From the NCBI RefSeq assembly GCF_900100845.1, contig NZ_FNFP01000003.1, positions 124,001 to 188,000 on the forward strand: 64,000 nt of DNA. The letters are read 5' to 3'. This DNA comes from Natronincola ferrireducens (lineage in GTDB: Bacteria > Bacillota > Clostridia > Peptostreptococcales > Natronincolaceae). Within the stretch, counting starts at the first letter, position 1; every line of letters begins with the position of its first letter. Below are positions 28,566 through 37,549 of the stretch, piece after piece. The notes under the pieces were generated by a model. The model searched no databases, was not told the DNA's origin, and was given only the letters and a program-made list of their open reading frames with translations. The position numbers and the translations under genes are program-made.

Positions 28566-29285
28566 ATGATCAAAGTGTTTAAGTGTATTATAGGAGTTTT
28601 ATTTTTAACTGTTTTACTATTAGGTGTTCCTAAGCTATCCGGTATAATTGCTAGTACTTTTGATTATCAATATATTGACCCTGATGGAGCATATGCTTGG
28701 ATATCTGTGCATCATATTGTTCAGGCATTCATCTTTATAATGATTATGACCTTTCTAAATAAATTTAAATCGCTGGAGTATGGGTTTGGATGGGGAGATA
28801 AAGAGGTAGGTAAAAAATATGTTATTTTATTTTCACTCTTTTTCAGTATATATACAGCAGGAGCATTTCTAACAGTGATTTTAACCAAATCATTTCAGCA
28901 GTTTTCATATCCTTTAACGGCTGTTAACATCATTGGACAAATGGGTTTCCAGCTTTTATTGTCAGGTTCATCAGAAGAGCTTATTTTTAGAGGATTTGCA
29001 ATAACAATGTTGGCACTTATAATTAAGGATAGAGTTTTTAATGGAAAGGTAAGTATTGCAAATATCATTGGTGCAGTAATTTTTGGGTTAGCACATGTTA
29101 ATTTTTCATTTACACCATTTGAAATCAGATATAATCTATTTCAAATTATGTATGCAATTATACTAGGGTTGTTTTATGGAGATTGTTACGAGAAAACTAA
29201 TAGTATGCTTTATCCAATGATGATGCATAGTATAAGCAATGTTGTGATGGTAGGTGTTACCATCATCCTATCATTGATTATATGA
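28566..29285 (+). CDS. CPBP family intramembrane metalloprotease
   Basis: 239 residues with about seven to eight hydrophobic segments. The three membrane-embedded catalytic motifs of the CAAX-protease/bacteriocin-processing family are present: SSEELIFRGF (EExxxR), FGLAHVNF (FxxxH), and HSISN near the C-terminus. Members process prenylated proteins or peptides, or give bacteriocin self-immunity; which applies here is unknown. AAGGAG precedes the ATG. No bacteriocin precursor is evident nearby apart from the doubtful 46-residue frame upstream. Confidence 0.85.
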   Translation: MIKVFKCIIGVLFLTVLLLGVPKLSGIIASTFDYQYIDPDGAYAWISVHHIVQAFIFIMIMTFLNKFKSLEYGFGWGDKEVGKKYVILFSLFFSIYTAGAFLTVILTKSFQQFSYPLTAVNIIGQMGFQLLLSGSSEELIFRGFAITMLALIIKDRVFNGKVSIANIIGAVIFGLAHVNFSFTPFEIRYNLFQIMYAIILGLFYGDCYEKTNSMLYPMMMHSISNVVMVGVTIILSLII

Positions 29286-29305
29286 AAATCACAAATGAAT
29301 ACATA

Positions 29306-29328
29306 AGAGTTTAAACTGCTTAAACTCT
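29306..29328 (+). terminator. Hairpin after the CPBP gene
   Basis: AGAGTTTAA and TTAAACTCT form a 9-base stem with loop ACTGC. There is no T run, so termination strength is uncertain. Confidence 0.45.
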
Positions 29329-29754
29329 GAAGATTATATAAATTAAAGGAGTGCTTTCCTGCGACTCATAGTGTAATCTATCCATTTATAAGATAAAACG
29401 GTATATATTTATGTCCTCTATATATCAAATAGTAGTTTTTTATTTGAAGGGGGGGTGATAATTAATGGATTGTTATCTTTTATTTATTTAAGATAGAAAG
29501 AATTAGATTTAGATTATTAATAGGTTTTTTGGAACAAAATGTAATATTTAGTGTATATGCTAAAATGTTAGATATTTGGCAATGTATAATATGTATAAAT
29601 CCGTATAAAGATTTGATATAATTGTATTTGGCTAATCTTAAGCACTAACAAAACAAATAAATAATAAGAGATTAAACTTTGTTAGGAATATGTAGACAGA
29701 AGGGTTTCTCAAGATGAACAACTTGGTCAAGCCTGTATCTAAAGGGGGAAAAAA
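29329..29754. other. Long leader region before the SLH glycosyl-hydrolase-like gene
   Basis: About 425 AT-rich bases without a substantial gene. It holds several TATAAT-like boxes around 29583-29625 and an inverted repeat CTAACAAA / TTTGTTAG (29645-29652 and 29678-29685) that could form a leader hairpin. A ribosome site AAAGGGGG lies before the ATG at 29755. I could not match a known riboswitch. Confidence 0.4.
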
Positions 29755-31950
29755 ATGTTAGGTAAAAATCACTTTAATAAACTCATTGTTTTTTGCATTG
29801 CGACGCTACTAATAGTAGCTACCTTGTCCACTCATAGTTTTGCAACACCAAAACCTTGGGATCCATATAAACAATTTATACCCAATGAAGCACCCGTAGT
29901 AAAAAGACACCTAAGAGGTGCTTGGATTTCAACCGTAATAAATCTAGACTGGCCATCTATAGATACTAGAAATATAGAAAATGATAAAGAACGAATACGA
30001 AGAACTAAGGATGAGCTTATTGCAATTTTAGATAAATCAGTTGAGATGAATATGAATGTTGTTTTTTTTCAGGTGAGTCCCGAGGGGGATGCTCTTTATA
30101 GATCTAATATTGTACCTTGGTCCCGCTATCTTACAGGAACCTTTGGCAAAGATCCAGGTTTTGACCCATTAGCATTTGCCATAGAAGAAGCTCATAAACG
30201 GAACCTTGAACTTCATGCGTGGTTTAATCCCTACAGGATATCCATGAATACCAATAATTCTACAATACAATCCCTTAATGTAAGCAAAAGTGTTTATAAG
30301 GAGCATCCTGAATGGATAAGGACTGCCATGTCCAGGTTTGTTGTAGATCCTGGCATTCCTGAAGCGAGAGAATGGGTAATAAAAAGGGTAATGGAGGTAG
30401 TAAATAACTACGATATAGATGGAATACATTTTGATGATTACTTTTACTACGAAAGTCGCGAAGGAGAATTAGAAGATCAAGATACTTTTATGCAATATAA
30501 TCCACATAAAATTTCTAATAAAGGAGATTGGAGAAGAAACAATACCTATTTACTTGTTAAAGAGCTTTCTAACAAAATAAGATCAACAAAGCCCTGGGTG
30601 AAATTTGGTATAAGTCCAACTGCTGTCTGGGGAAATAAAAAGGATGGACATCCTAGTGGCTCAAATACTAATGCTGGAATACCCAACTATGATAAAAGTT
30701 TTGCTGATACAAAGAAATGGGTAGAAGAGGAGATTATAGACTATATTGCTCCTCAGGTTTATTTTACGTTTGCTAATCCTCATGTTCCCTACGGTGAAGC
30801 TGTCAGCTGGTGGTCAGAAATTACAAGAGACAAGAACGTACACCTGTATATAGGTCAGGCTCTGTATAAGGTGAATAGTGATTCTGACCAATATTTCCTA
30901 AAGGAAAATGCAGTGGAAGAATTTGTTCGACAGCACAAATTTAATGTTGTGAAACCAGAAATTATGGGGAGTATTATGTTTAGGTTTGGAAATCTCACTG
31001 ATTCTAATAAACAGCAGGTTGTAAATGTTATGAGGGAAGATCTGTGGGCAACAAAAGCTCTAGTTCCCGTTATGGATTGGAAGGGAGGGAAGTCTCCTAG
31101 TACTCCTGTTCAGGGGAAAATAGAGGCTCTTTCTAATCAGACTAAGCTGTCTTGGGTTGATAAGGATAGAAATACAGCTTATTATGCAATATACCGAATT
31201 AATAAGGGTAGCAGTATAGATATTAATTCTAATAGAAGTGCCATGCAGCTTATAGGAACTGTAAGGAAAACCGATAAGGATGCTCAAGAATTTATCGACA
31301 AGGAAAGCTATAACCTTGATAAAGTAGTTTATGCTGTTACTGCCCTTGACAGACTTCACAATGAAAGTAGTGAGCTAATAATTGGCACAAATCAATCTAG
31401 CTACTTTTATGATGTTAATAATCAACACTCCTGGGCCATAAACGCTATTGACAACCTTCATGCAAGAGGTGTTATAAGTGGAGTAGCAGCTGGAAGATTT
31501 GCTCCAGGAAACAATATAACCCGTGCTGATTTTCTGATCATGGCAATGAATTCCTATGGCATAGAACTTGACTCTCATATCACTGACAATTTTTCTGATG
31601 CAGGTAATAAGTATTATACTAAATATCTTGGAACCGCTAAAAGACTTGGACTTGTATCAGGTGTCGGTAATAACCTTTATTCACCTGAAACTCCAATAAC
31701 ACGTCAAGATATGCTTGTAATCCTCTATCATGTGTTGAATAAGTTGGGAGAACTTCCTACCATGAGCAATGCAGGCAAACCTTTTGAAGAATTCAATGAT
31801 ATAGGTGAAATTTCTAGTTATGCAACAGATGTGATGAGGTTTTTTGTTAAGACAGGTGTTGTTCAGGGAAATGGCAATAAGCTCATGCCTAGAAAGACTG
31901 CCACAAGAGCAGAAACAGCACAGGTGCTTTACAATATATATATAAAATAA
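29755..31950 (+). CDS. Secreted GHL10/YngK-like glycosyl hydrolase with three SLH domains
   Basis: 731 residues. Residues 1-30 are a signal peptide ending near SFA. The main domain opens with LRGAWISTVINLDWPS, the hallmark of the YngK/DUF187 (glycosyl-hydrolase-like 10) family. It contains HAWFNPYR, DGIHFDDYFY (acidic pair in a TIM barrel) and FGISPTAVWG. A fibronectin-like strand region follows around 450-545. Three S-layer homology repeats occupy roughly residues 555-731, with motifs such as GRFAPGNNITRADFLI and NLYSPETPITRQDMLV. The SLH repeats should anchor the protein to secondary cell-wall polymer; the substrate of the catalytic domain is unknown. Confidence 0.9.
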   Translation: MLGKNHFNKLIVFCIATLLIVATLSTHSFATPKPWDPYKQFIPNEAPVVKRHLRGAWISTVINLDWPSIDTRNIENDKERIRRTKDELIAILDKSVEMNMNVVFFQVSPEGDALYRSNIVPWSRYLTGTFGKDPGFDPLAFAIEEAHKRNLELHAWFNPYRISMNTNNSTIQSLNVSKSVYKEHPEWIRTAMSRFVVDPGIPEAREWVIKRVMEVVNNYDIDGIHFDDYFYYESREGELEDQDTFMQYNPHKISNKGDWRRNNTYLLVKELSNKIRSTKPWVKFGISPTAVWGNKKDGHPSGSNTNAGIPNYDKSFADTKKWVEEEIIDYIAPQVYFTFANPHVPYGEAVSWWSEITRDKNVHLYIGQALYKVNSDSDQYFLKENAVEEFVRQHKFNVVKPEIMGSIMFRFGNLTDSNKQQVVNVMREDLWATKALVPVMDWKGGKSPSTPVQGKIEALSNQTKLSWVDKDRNTAYYAIYRINKGSSIDINSNRSAMQLIGTVRKTDKDAQEFIDKESYNLDKVVYAVTALDRLHNESSELIIGTNQSSYFYDVNNQHSWAINAIDNLHARGVISGVAAGRFAPGNNITRADFLIMAMNSYGIELDSHITDNFSDAGNKYYTKYLGTAKRLGLVSGVGNNLYSPETPITRQDMLVILYHVLNKLGELPTMSNAGKPFEEFNDIGEISSYATDVMRFFVKTGVVQGNGNKLMPRKTATRAETAQVLYNIYIK

Positions 31951-32204
31951 CTTGAATTTTGGAATATTCCATATTTTAGAATTGCACAATTCAAGGTAAT
32001 AATTTTAAAAAATTTTTTAGATGTAAGGGTAGTAAAAATATTATTATTTTGATACATTCAATTCCACTAGTATATCTACTTAATTTTACTGTCTAATTAA
32101 CTATAACCTATCCACAATAGGTATGGTGATGAATTTAAAGTTAGTTTGGCCCTTACCAATATAAATATTAATATAGTACCTAGTATACATTGTCCTCAAG
32201 TGTA

Positions 32205-32241
32205 AGAAAATCCCCGGAGAGAGTTCTCCTGGGGATTTTCT
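32205..32241. terminator. Bidirectional terminator between the SLH protein and PucR genes
   Basis: AGAAAATCCCC-GGAGA pairs with TCTCC-TGGGGATTTTCT around a 4-base loop, with one bulged base. It lies between convergent genes. The 250 bases before it (31951-32204) contain no gene I can see. Confidence 0.75.
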
Positions 32242-32287
32242 ATTGATTAAAAATTAAAATAAAACTACATGATAAATAGTTTTGATA

Positions 32288-33424
32288 TTATAATAATCGT
32301 TGTGCCTTTAATGCAATAGAAACATATTCTATAAAGGCATAAGGATTATCTTCCAATCCAAGGATACTCTTGGCTTTTCCAATTCGAAAACGTATCGTAT
32401 TTTCATGGGTGTCGAGAAAATACGCTGTTTTTTTGTAATCTCCGTTATTTTCCAAATAAATTCGAATAGTTTCTAGGAGATTCGTGGAATATCTACTTTC
32501 GTATTCCTTCAGAGGTCCAAGTATTTTTTTGCAAAATTCATTTAAAATTTCATGATTGCGTAAAGGAAGTAGCAGACTATATATTGATAAATCATTATAA
32601 TAGGTTACCCTATTTTCTGTTAATTGAGCAATTTTATGGGCGGAATAAGCTTCGTTTAAGCTACGAACGAAATCACTGGATTCTTCACATTTATTGCTAA
32701 CACCAATATAAAATGTTTTTCCATAGTAGGATAAAAGGTGGGTTAGAGAATTTATTGTACGGGGAAAATCTAAATGTGTAATGAGATTAAGAATTAAAAA
32801 TCCCCCTTTATGATATCTAAGAAAATGCAACTTAAATTGTGAAGATAAATCATTTTTCAAAAACTTAAAACGTAAAGACGAAAGCTCCGGATATGAAATA
32901 TAAATACATAGATATTTTAAGGGCAAATCTGGAGCTAGGTATTGGATGATATTATTACGTTCTTCATTATTTAATTTGTCATACAAAAGCTGGTTTATCT
33001 TATTTTCAGAGTTTGCATCCAACTGCTCTGTTAGAATTAGTTCAGAAATATCTTTGATAAGTTGCCCATATGGCACATCAGCATCAATCATAATAATAGG
33101 ATAGTTATTTTTATTTGCTAAGTGTAGCACTTTTTCTGGAATTTCATTAACATATGATTTTAAACCAATACAGCAGGAGCTTTCTGTTTGTATATAAAAT
33201 TGAATTATGTCAAAAACAAGGTCTTCATTATTTTGGGCTGTATAAAAACTATGTATATATAAGTCTCCTTTTGAAACTAAGGTGTACCCAGGGTCGTACG
33301 GATCTAGAGGACAATCTGTAAAATTAACTCGTAAAATTTCTCTATTGAGTCCTTTCTCCCCAGCTACTAGCTTTGCATTTTTTAAAACATCAAGTTGCAA
33401 GATATCTTTTACCGTAATATTCAT
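32288..33424 (-). CDS. PucR-family transcriptional regulator
   Basis: 378 residues from the ATG at 33424, preceded on the minus strand by AAAGGAG; the open frame extends 22 codons further upstream without a ribosome site. The N-terminal PucR domain (ITVKDILQLDVLKNAKLVAG through about residue 125) probably senses a metabolite. The C-terminus has the PucR helix-turn-helix (DTHENTIRFRIGKAKSILG). It is transcribed divergently from the DUF917-permease-dipeptidase-MFS genes, and the intergenic space contains a large palindrome. Control of that cluster is inferred from position. Confidence 0.87.
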   Translation of the reverse strand: MNITVKDILQLDVLKNAKLVAGEKGLNREILRVNFTDCPLDPYDPGYTLVSKGDLYIHSFYTAQNNEDLVFDIIQFYIQTESSCCIGLKSYVNEIPEKVLHLANKNNYPIIMIDADVPYGQLIKDISELILTEQLDANSENKINQLLYDKLNNEERNNIIQYLAPDLPLKYLCIYISYPELSSLRFKFLKNDLSSQFKLHFLRYHKGGFLILNLITHLDFPRTINSLTHLLSYYGKTFYIGVSNKCEESSDFVRSLNEAYSAHKIAQLTENRVTYYNDLSIYSLLLPLRNHEILNEFCKKILGPLKEYESRYSTNLLETIRIYLENNGDYKKTAYFLDTHENTIRFRIGKAKSILGLEDNPYAFIEYVSIALKAQRLL

Positions 33425-33503
33425 GCTAACTCCTTTCAAGGTGTAAATTTCAAGCAAATATATATTTATTATAAGGTAATAAACTAACAATGTAAAGAGA
33501 TGT

Positions 33504-33555
33504 CATTGTAGAATTATACAATATAAAAATTTTTTTATTGTGTAAACCTACAATG
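33504..33555. promoter_or_regulatory. Large operator-like palindrome in the PucR-DUF917 intergenic region
   Basis: Two 19-base arms (33504-33522 and 33537-33555) are inverted copies with 16 of 19 matching positions. Each arm contains CATTGTAG at its outer end and ACAAT at its inner end; a 14-base A/T spacer separates them. It lies between the divergent PucR regulator and the DUF917 operon, with a candidate -35 box (TTGATA, 33558) just beyond. It is the natural candidate binding site for the PucR protein (inference). Confidence 0.6.
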
Positions 33556-33634
33556 AATTGATATGGGCATCGGTTTATAATAAAAATATATATATAATAA
33601 AAATATATAAATTAGCTGCGAAGGGGAGATAAGC

Positions 33635-34723
33635 ATGAGAAAACTTGATTTGCAAGAATTAAAAGACATTATGATGGGATGCGCAATCTTAGGAACTGGC
33701 GGGGGTGGTTCGCTGGCAGAAGGGTTATCGGCTGTTGAAAGGGCATGGAATGCTGGTAAAGAGTTTAAAATGCTTGATTTTGATGAAATTGAAGATGAAT
33801 TATACTATGCAAACCCATATTATTGTGGATGCATGGTACCAGAAGAAGAAGAAGTAGAGGAAGAGATTTTTGATGGAACAGATATTGCATTGTCTTTAGA
33901 AGCATTAGAGAAATACATGGAAACTAATTTCCATGGAGTTGTATCAATTGAATATGGTGCAGGAAATACAGGAGAGGTTATGGCAATTGCTGCAAAGACT
34001 GGTAAATATATCGTAGATGCAGATGCTGCGGGAAGAGCTGTTCCAGAACTTCAGTTCTCAACTTATTATGTGACTGGACAACCTATTACTCCGTTGGCAA
34101 TTGGAACAATCTATGGAGATGTAGCAATTATTCCGACTGTAAAAGATGATTCAAGAGCGGAGGCGCTTGCAAGGTTTATGGCAGTTGCAACAAAAGGAGC
34201 AGTAGGTATGACGGATCATCCAATTCAAGGGAAAAATCTAAAAAAATCAGTTATTCCAGGAGCCCTTTCATATGCACAGAAAGTAGGACAGGCAAGAAGG
34301 CAGGCAGAAGAGGCGGGAAAAAATCCAATTGATGCAATTTTAGAAGCTGCAAATGGTAAATTATTATTTACAGGACGTGCTACGGCAGAAACTAATTGGG
34401 AAAATAAAGATGGTTTTACATTTGGTAATATATATTTAGAAGGAATAAAAGAAAATGAAAACCAAAATGCAAGGGTTTGGTATAAGAATGAAAACATGAT
34501 GATGTGGGTGGATGATGAGTTGCGTTTAACTTGTCCAGATTTGATCTGTGTAGTAGATCGTGTTACTGGAACACCGATTACAAATCCAAATTGTAAAGAA
34601 GGAATGGAACTTTGTGTACTAGGATTCCACTGCCATGATTTATGGAAAACTGAAAAAGCTCTAGAAATTTTAAATCCAAGATTTTTTGGGTTTGATCATG
34701 ATTGCGTCTTCTTAGAAGACTAG
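33635..34723 (+). CDS. DUF917 family protein (hydantoinase/oxoprolinase-related)
   Basis: 362 residues. The start MRKLDLQELKDIMMGCAILGTGGGGSLAEG is shortened here to its key motif, ILGTGGGG, the family hallmark. Other conserved parts are EYGAGNTG, DADAAGRAVPE and VTGTPITNP. DUF917 proteins resemble one domain of hydantoinases, and some members act on thiohydantoins. Neighbours are an NCS1-type permease, which fits a hydantoin- or nucleobase-like substrate, and a PepD dipeptidase. GAAGGGGAG precedes the ATG. The exact reaction is not known. Confidence 0.87.
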   Translation: MRKLDLQELKDIMMGCAILGTGGGGSLAEGLSAVERAWNAGKEFKMLDFDEIEDELYYANPYYCGCMVPEEEEVEEEIFDGTDIALSLEALEKYMETNFHGVVSIEYGAGNTGEVMAIAAKTGKYIVDADAAGRAVPELQFSTYYVTGQPITPLAIGTIYGDVAIIPTVKDDSRAEALARFMAVATKGAVGMTDHPIQGKNLKKSVIPGALSYAQKVGQARRQAEEAGKNPIDAILEAANGKLLFTGRATAETNWENKDGFTFGNIYLEGIKENENQNARVWYKNENMMMWVDDELRLTCPDLICVVDRVTGTPITNPNCKEGMELCVLGFHCHDLWKTEKALEILNPRFFGFDHDCVFLED

Positions 34724-34738
34724 CAGGGGGGCAAAAGC

Positions 34739-36073
34739 ATGGAAAAAACTTTAAAAGAGAAGGGATCATTAGAAGAAAAATATAATGATTACGAAAAAAC
34801 ACCAGTTCCAGAACATGCTAGGAAAACATGGATTGAGCAAGGTATGGTTTGGCTAGGAGAAGGCTTTGGCTTAAGTGGTCTTGCAGTAGGTGGTGTGTTG
34901 GCAAATGGCTTATCTTTTAAAGATATGTGCATTGTAAGTGTTATAGGATCTTTTATTGTTTTTTTACTAGCTACAATATGTGCTTTTGTAAGTACTCACA
35001 CACATCTTCCAACATCTTTTAATTGCCGTAGATCGTTTGGAACTATAGGGGCCAAGATTATAGGTATTATATTTTGCATCTGTAATTTTGGGTGGTATGC
35101 ATTTCAAGCGGACTTGTTTGGAAATACAATATCATTCGTAGTGGAACAATTAAGTGGGAGTATAATTCCCCCAGTCATTTTTACTATTATTGGGGGTTTG
35201 GCAATGTCTATGACGGCGGTGTTTGGGTTTAAAGCAATTAAAATACTAAGTGAAGTTGGAGTACCGCTACTATTTATTCTTTGTATTACTGCTGTTGTAA
35301 AAACCGGTGCAATAGTTCCTGTAGGAGATATAGTAAGTTCTGGGCCCATCGGTTCCCCAATCAGTATCTCCTCAGGAATAACAATAGTTATAAGCTCTTT
35401 TGCAGTCGGTATTGCAATGATGGGTGATTTTAGCCGCTTTTGTAAAACCCGTAAAGATTGTGCCATTGGTATTAGTTTAGGATATTTTTGGGGATATATT
35501 CCAGTTATGATGTGTGGTGCTTTTTTCACATATGCATTTAAAAATTGGAATGTAGTTGAAGTTATGGTGCTTACATTAGGACTTGGAGTATTTGGTGCAC
35601 TTGTACTTGTTATTGGTCAGTGGACTACAAATGATAATAATCTCTATGGAAGTGTGTTGGGATTAATGAACACTCTAGACGGCGTTTCAAGCATACCAAG
35701 AATGAAGTTGACATTGATTTTAGGTGCTATCAGCACAGCAATTGCAGCATTCGGAGTATATAAATATTTTGTAAACTTTTTATCAATACTGGGTGTATTC
35801 ATTACACCTATTGCAGGTGTTTTAATTGCAGATTTTTATATCTGTAACAGAAAGAGCTATGATGAAGATTGGTCTACAGTTCATTCCGGTATCAAGTGGG
35901 ATGCAATAATAGCATGGATAATTTCTTCTTTTGTGGGTCTTACCATGACTACAAAACCTATTGGTTTTGGATGGTTTGTGGATTTTGGTAATATCATTCC
36001 AGTTCCTATTATTTGTATCGTTGTAGCTATTGTGTTTTACATTGCTGGTCAGAAAGTAAAAAGAACCGTATAA
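34739..36073 (+). CDS. NCS1-type purine-cytosine/hydantoin permease
   Basis: 444 residues with about twelve hydrophobic segments after a charged N-terminal tail. The region around WLGEGFGLSGLAVGG and the later GDFSRFCKTRKD segment are typical of CodB-like NCS1 cation symporters for cytosine, hydantoin and related rings. It begins 15 bases after the DUF917 gene, so the two are likely co-translated parts of one uptake-and-degradation pathway. The individual substrate cannot be read from sequence. Confidence 0.87.
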   Translation: MEKTLKEKGSLEEKYNDYEKTPVPEHARKTWIEQGMVWLGEGFGLSGLAVGGVLANGLSFKDMCIVSVIGSFIVFLLATICAFVSTHTHLPTSFNCRRSFGTIGAKIIGIIFCICNFGWYAFQADLFGNTISFVVEQLSGSIIPPVIFTIIGGLAMSMTAVFGFKAIKILSEVGVPLLFILCITAVVKTGAIVPVGDIVSSGPIGSPISISSGITIVISSFAVGIAMMGDFSRFCKTRKDCAIGISLGYFWGYIPVMMCGAFFTYAFKNWNVVEVMVLTLGLGVFGALVLVIGQWTTNDNNLYGSVLGLMNTLDGVSSIPRMKLTLILGAISTAIAAFGVYKYFVNFLSILGVFITPIAGVLIADFYICNRKSYDEDWSTVHSGIKWDAIIAWIISSFVGLTMTTKPIGFGWFVDFGNIIPVPIICIVVAIVFYIAGQKVKRTV

Positions 36074-36099
36074 AAAAATAGGAAGATATAGGAGGCTAT

Positions 36100-37518
36100 A
36101 TGGACGCAGAAAGAGCATTTTATTATTTTAATGAAATATCTAAAATACCAAGAGTGTCTTTTGAAGAAAAGAAAATAGCTGATTATTTAGTGGAGCAAGG
36201 GGAAAGAATGGGGCTTGAAGTTATTCGGGACAAAGAGAATAATGTAATCTTAAAAAAACCAGCAAATAGAATAGATAGTCCTGTTGTTGTTTTACAGGCA
36301 CATACAGATATGGTATGGCAATCAGAAAATCCAGAGAAAACTCTAGAAAAAATACCATACAATATTCATATAAAAAATGGGAAAATGTGTGCCGATGGAA
36401 CAACGCTTGGAGCGGATGATGGGATTGGAGTTGCTTTGATGCTGGCCCTTCTAGAAAGCAACCAAAAAAACTATCCTGCTTTAGAGGCTATATTTACTGC
36501 AAATGAAGAGGAAACCATGGGGGGAGCCCTTGCTATTAGGAAAGAAAATGTAACTGGTAAATATATGATTAATCTAGATAGTGAGAAAGAAGGAGTTTTT
36601 ACAATAGGATCAGCTGGTGGTATTTCTTCCCTCTGCAAGTTGCCGGTGCAGAGTAAGAATTCTACAAAGTATAAAACAGTTACAATAATGGTAACAGGTT
36701 GTATTGGAGGACACTCGGGTTTAGAGATTAACAGAAAACATGAAAATGCAATCAAAATATTGGTACGTTTGCTTAGAACTTTATCTAAAGATTCCTTTGA
36801 ACTGAAATCTATTGAAGGAGGCAGCCGCTCTAATGCTATTCCAGAATGGGCAACTGCAGTTGTCAATACGGATTCAGTAGAAATATTAGAAAAACAAATA
36901 ACAGATTTTATGAAAACCTGTGAAAATGAATGGTGTAATGAGGAAAAAAAGCTATCCATATCAATAAAACAGATGGAGTACAGTTGTGTTGTGTATGAGG
37001 ACGGGTTCAAGGAAAGATTACTTTTCATTTTAGAAAATCTTCCCCATGGTGTCTATAGTAGAACCGAAGATTTTGTATGTTCTTCAGTAAATTTAGCTAT
37101 TGTTAGAGAAATTGAAAAGCATATTACAATAGAACTTTCTTTACGTTCTTCTTATGAATCATGGTATAGGGATGAAGTAAAAAAGATTGACAGGTTGATT
37201 GAGTATTTTGGGGGAGAGTCAGAGGAAAAGGATGAATACCCTGCTTGGATGTATAAGAAAGATTCGGGGCTTACAAAGATATTTTTAGATACCTATGATG
37301 AACTGTATGGTGAAGAAGCTGAATGTGAGAATGTCCATGCTGGGCTAGAATGTGGCATTATCATGAGAAATTGTCCTTCAGTGAAGGATGCTATATCAAT
37401 AGGTCCTACTATTTTAAATGCCCATACTGTATTTGAAACACTAGATATAGAATCTGTAAATAAAGTATATGCTTTGTTAGATAAAGTTTTGCAGAAAATC
37501 AATGTAATGAAAAATTAA
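36100..37518 (+). CDS. pepD: Aminoacyl-histidine dipeptidase-like M20C peptidase (PepD)
   Basis: 472 residues, close to the usual 480-490 of PepD. Zinc-site motifs are seen in order: LQAHTDMVWQ, GADDGIGVAL, TANEEETMGG, NLDSEKEG, GGHSGLEI and HAGLECGII. Such cytoplasmic enzymes split Xaa-His and other dipeptides. AGGAGG precedes the ATG. It lies between the permease and an MFS transporter under the apparent control of the divergent PucR protein, so it may cleave a dipeptide-like product of this pathway. Confidence 0.9.
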   Translation: MDAERAFYYFNEISKIPRVSFEEKKIADYLVEQGERMGLEVIRDKENNVILKKPANRIDSPVVVLQAHTDMVWQSENPEKTLEKIPYNIHIKNGKMCADGTTLGADDGIGVALMLALLESNQKNYPALEAIFTANEEETMGGALAIRKENVTGKYMINLDSEKEGVFTIGSAGGISSLCKLPVQSKNSTKYKTVTIMVTGCIGGHSGLEINRKHENAIKILVRLLRTLSKDSFELKSIEGGSRSNAIPEWATAVVNTDSVEILEKQITDFMKTCENEWCNEEKKLSISIKQMEYSCVVYEDGFKERLLFILENLPHGVYSRTEDFVCSSVNLAIVREIEKHITIELSLRSSYESWYRDEVKKIDRLIEYFGGESEEKDEYPAWMYKKDSGLTKIFLDTYDELYGEEAECENVHAGLECGIIMRNCPSVKDAISIGPTILNAHTVFETLDIESVNKVYALLDKVLQKINVMKN

Positions 37519-37549
37519 TCAAATATAAGCGGTGCGAAAGGAGATCATT

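Noticed and set aside
36471-37028. 185-residue minus-strand frame inside pepD
   Set aside because: Opposite a full-length gene with all catalytic motifs; no ribosome site.
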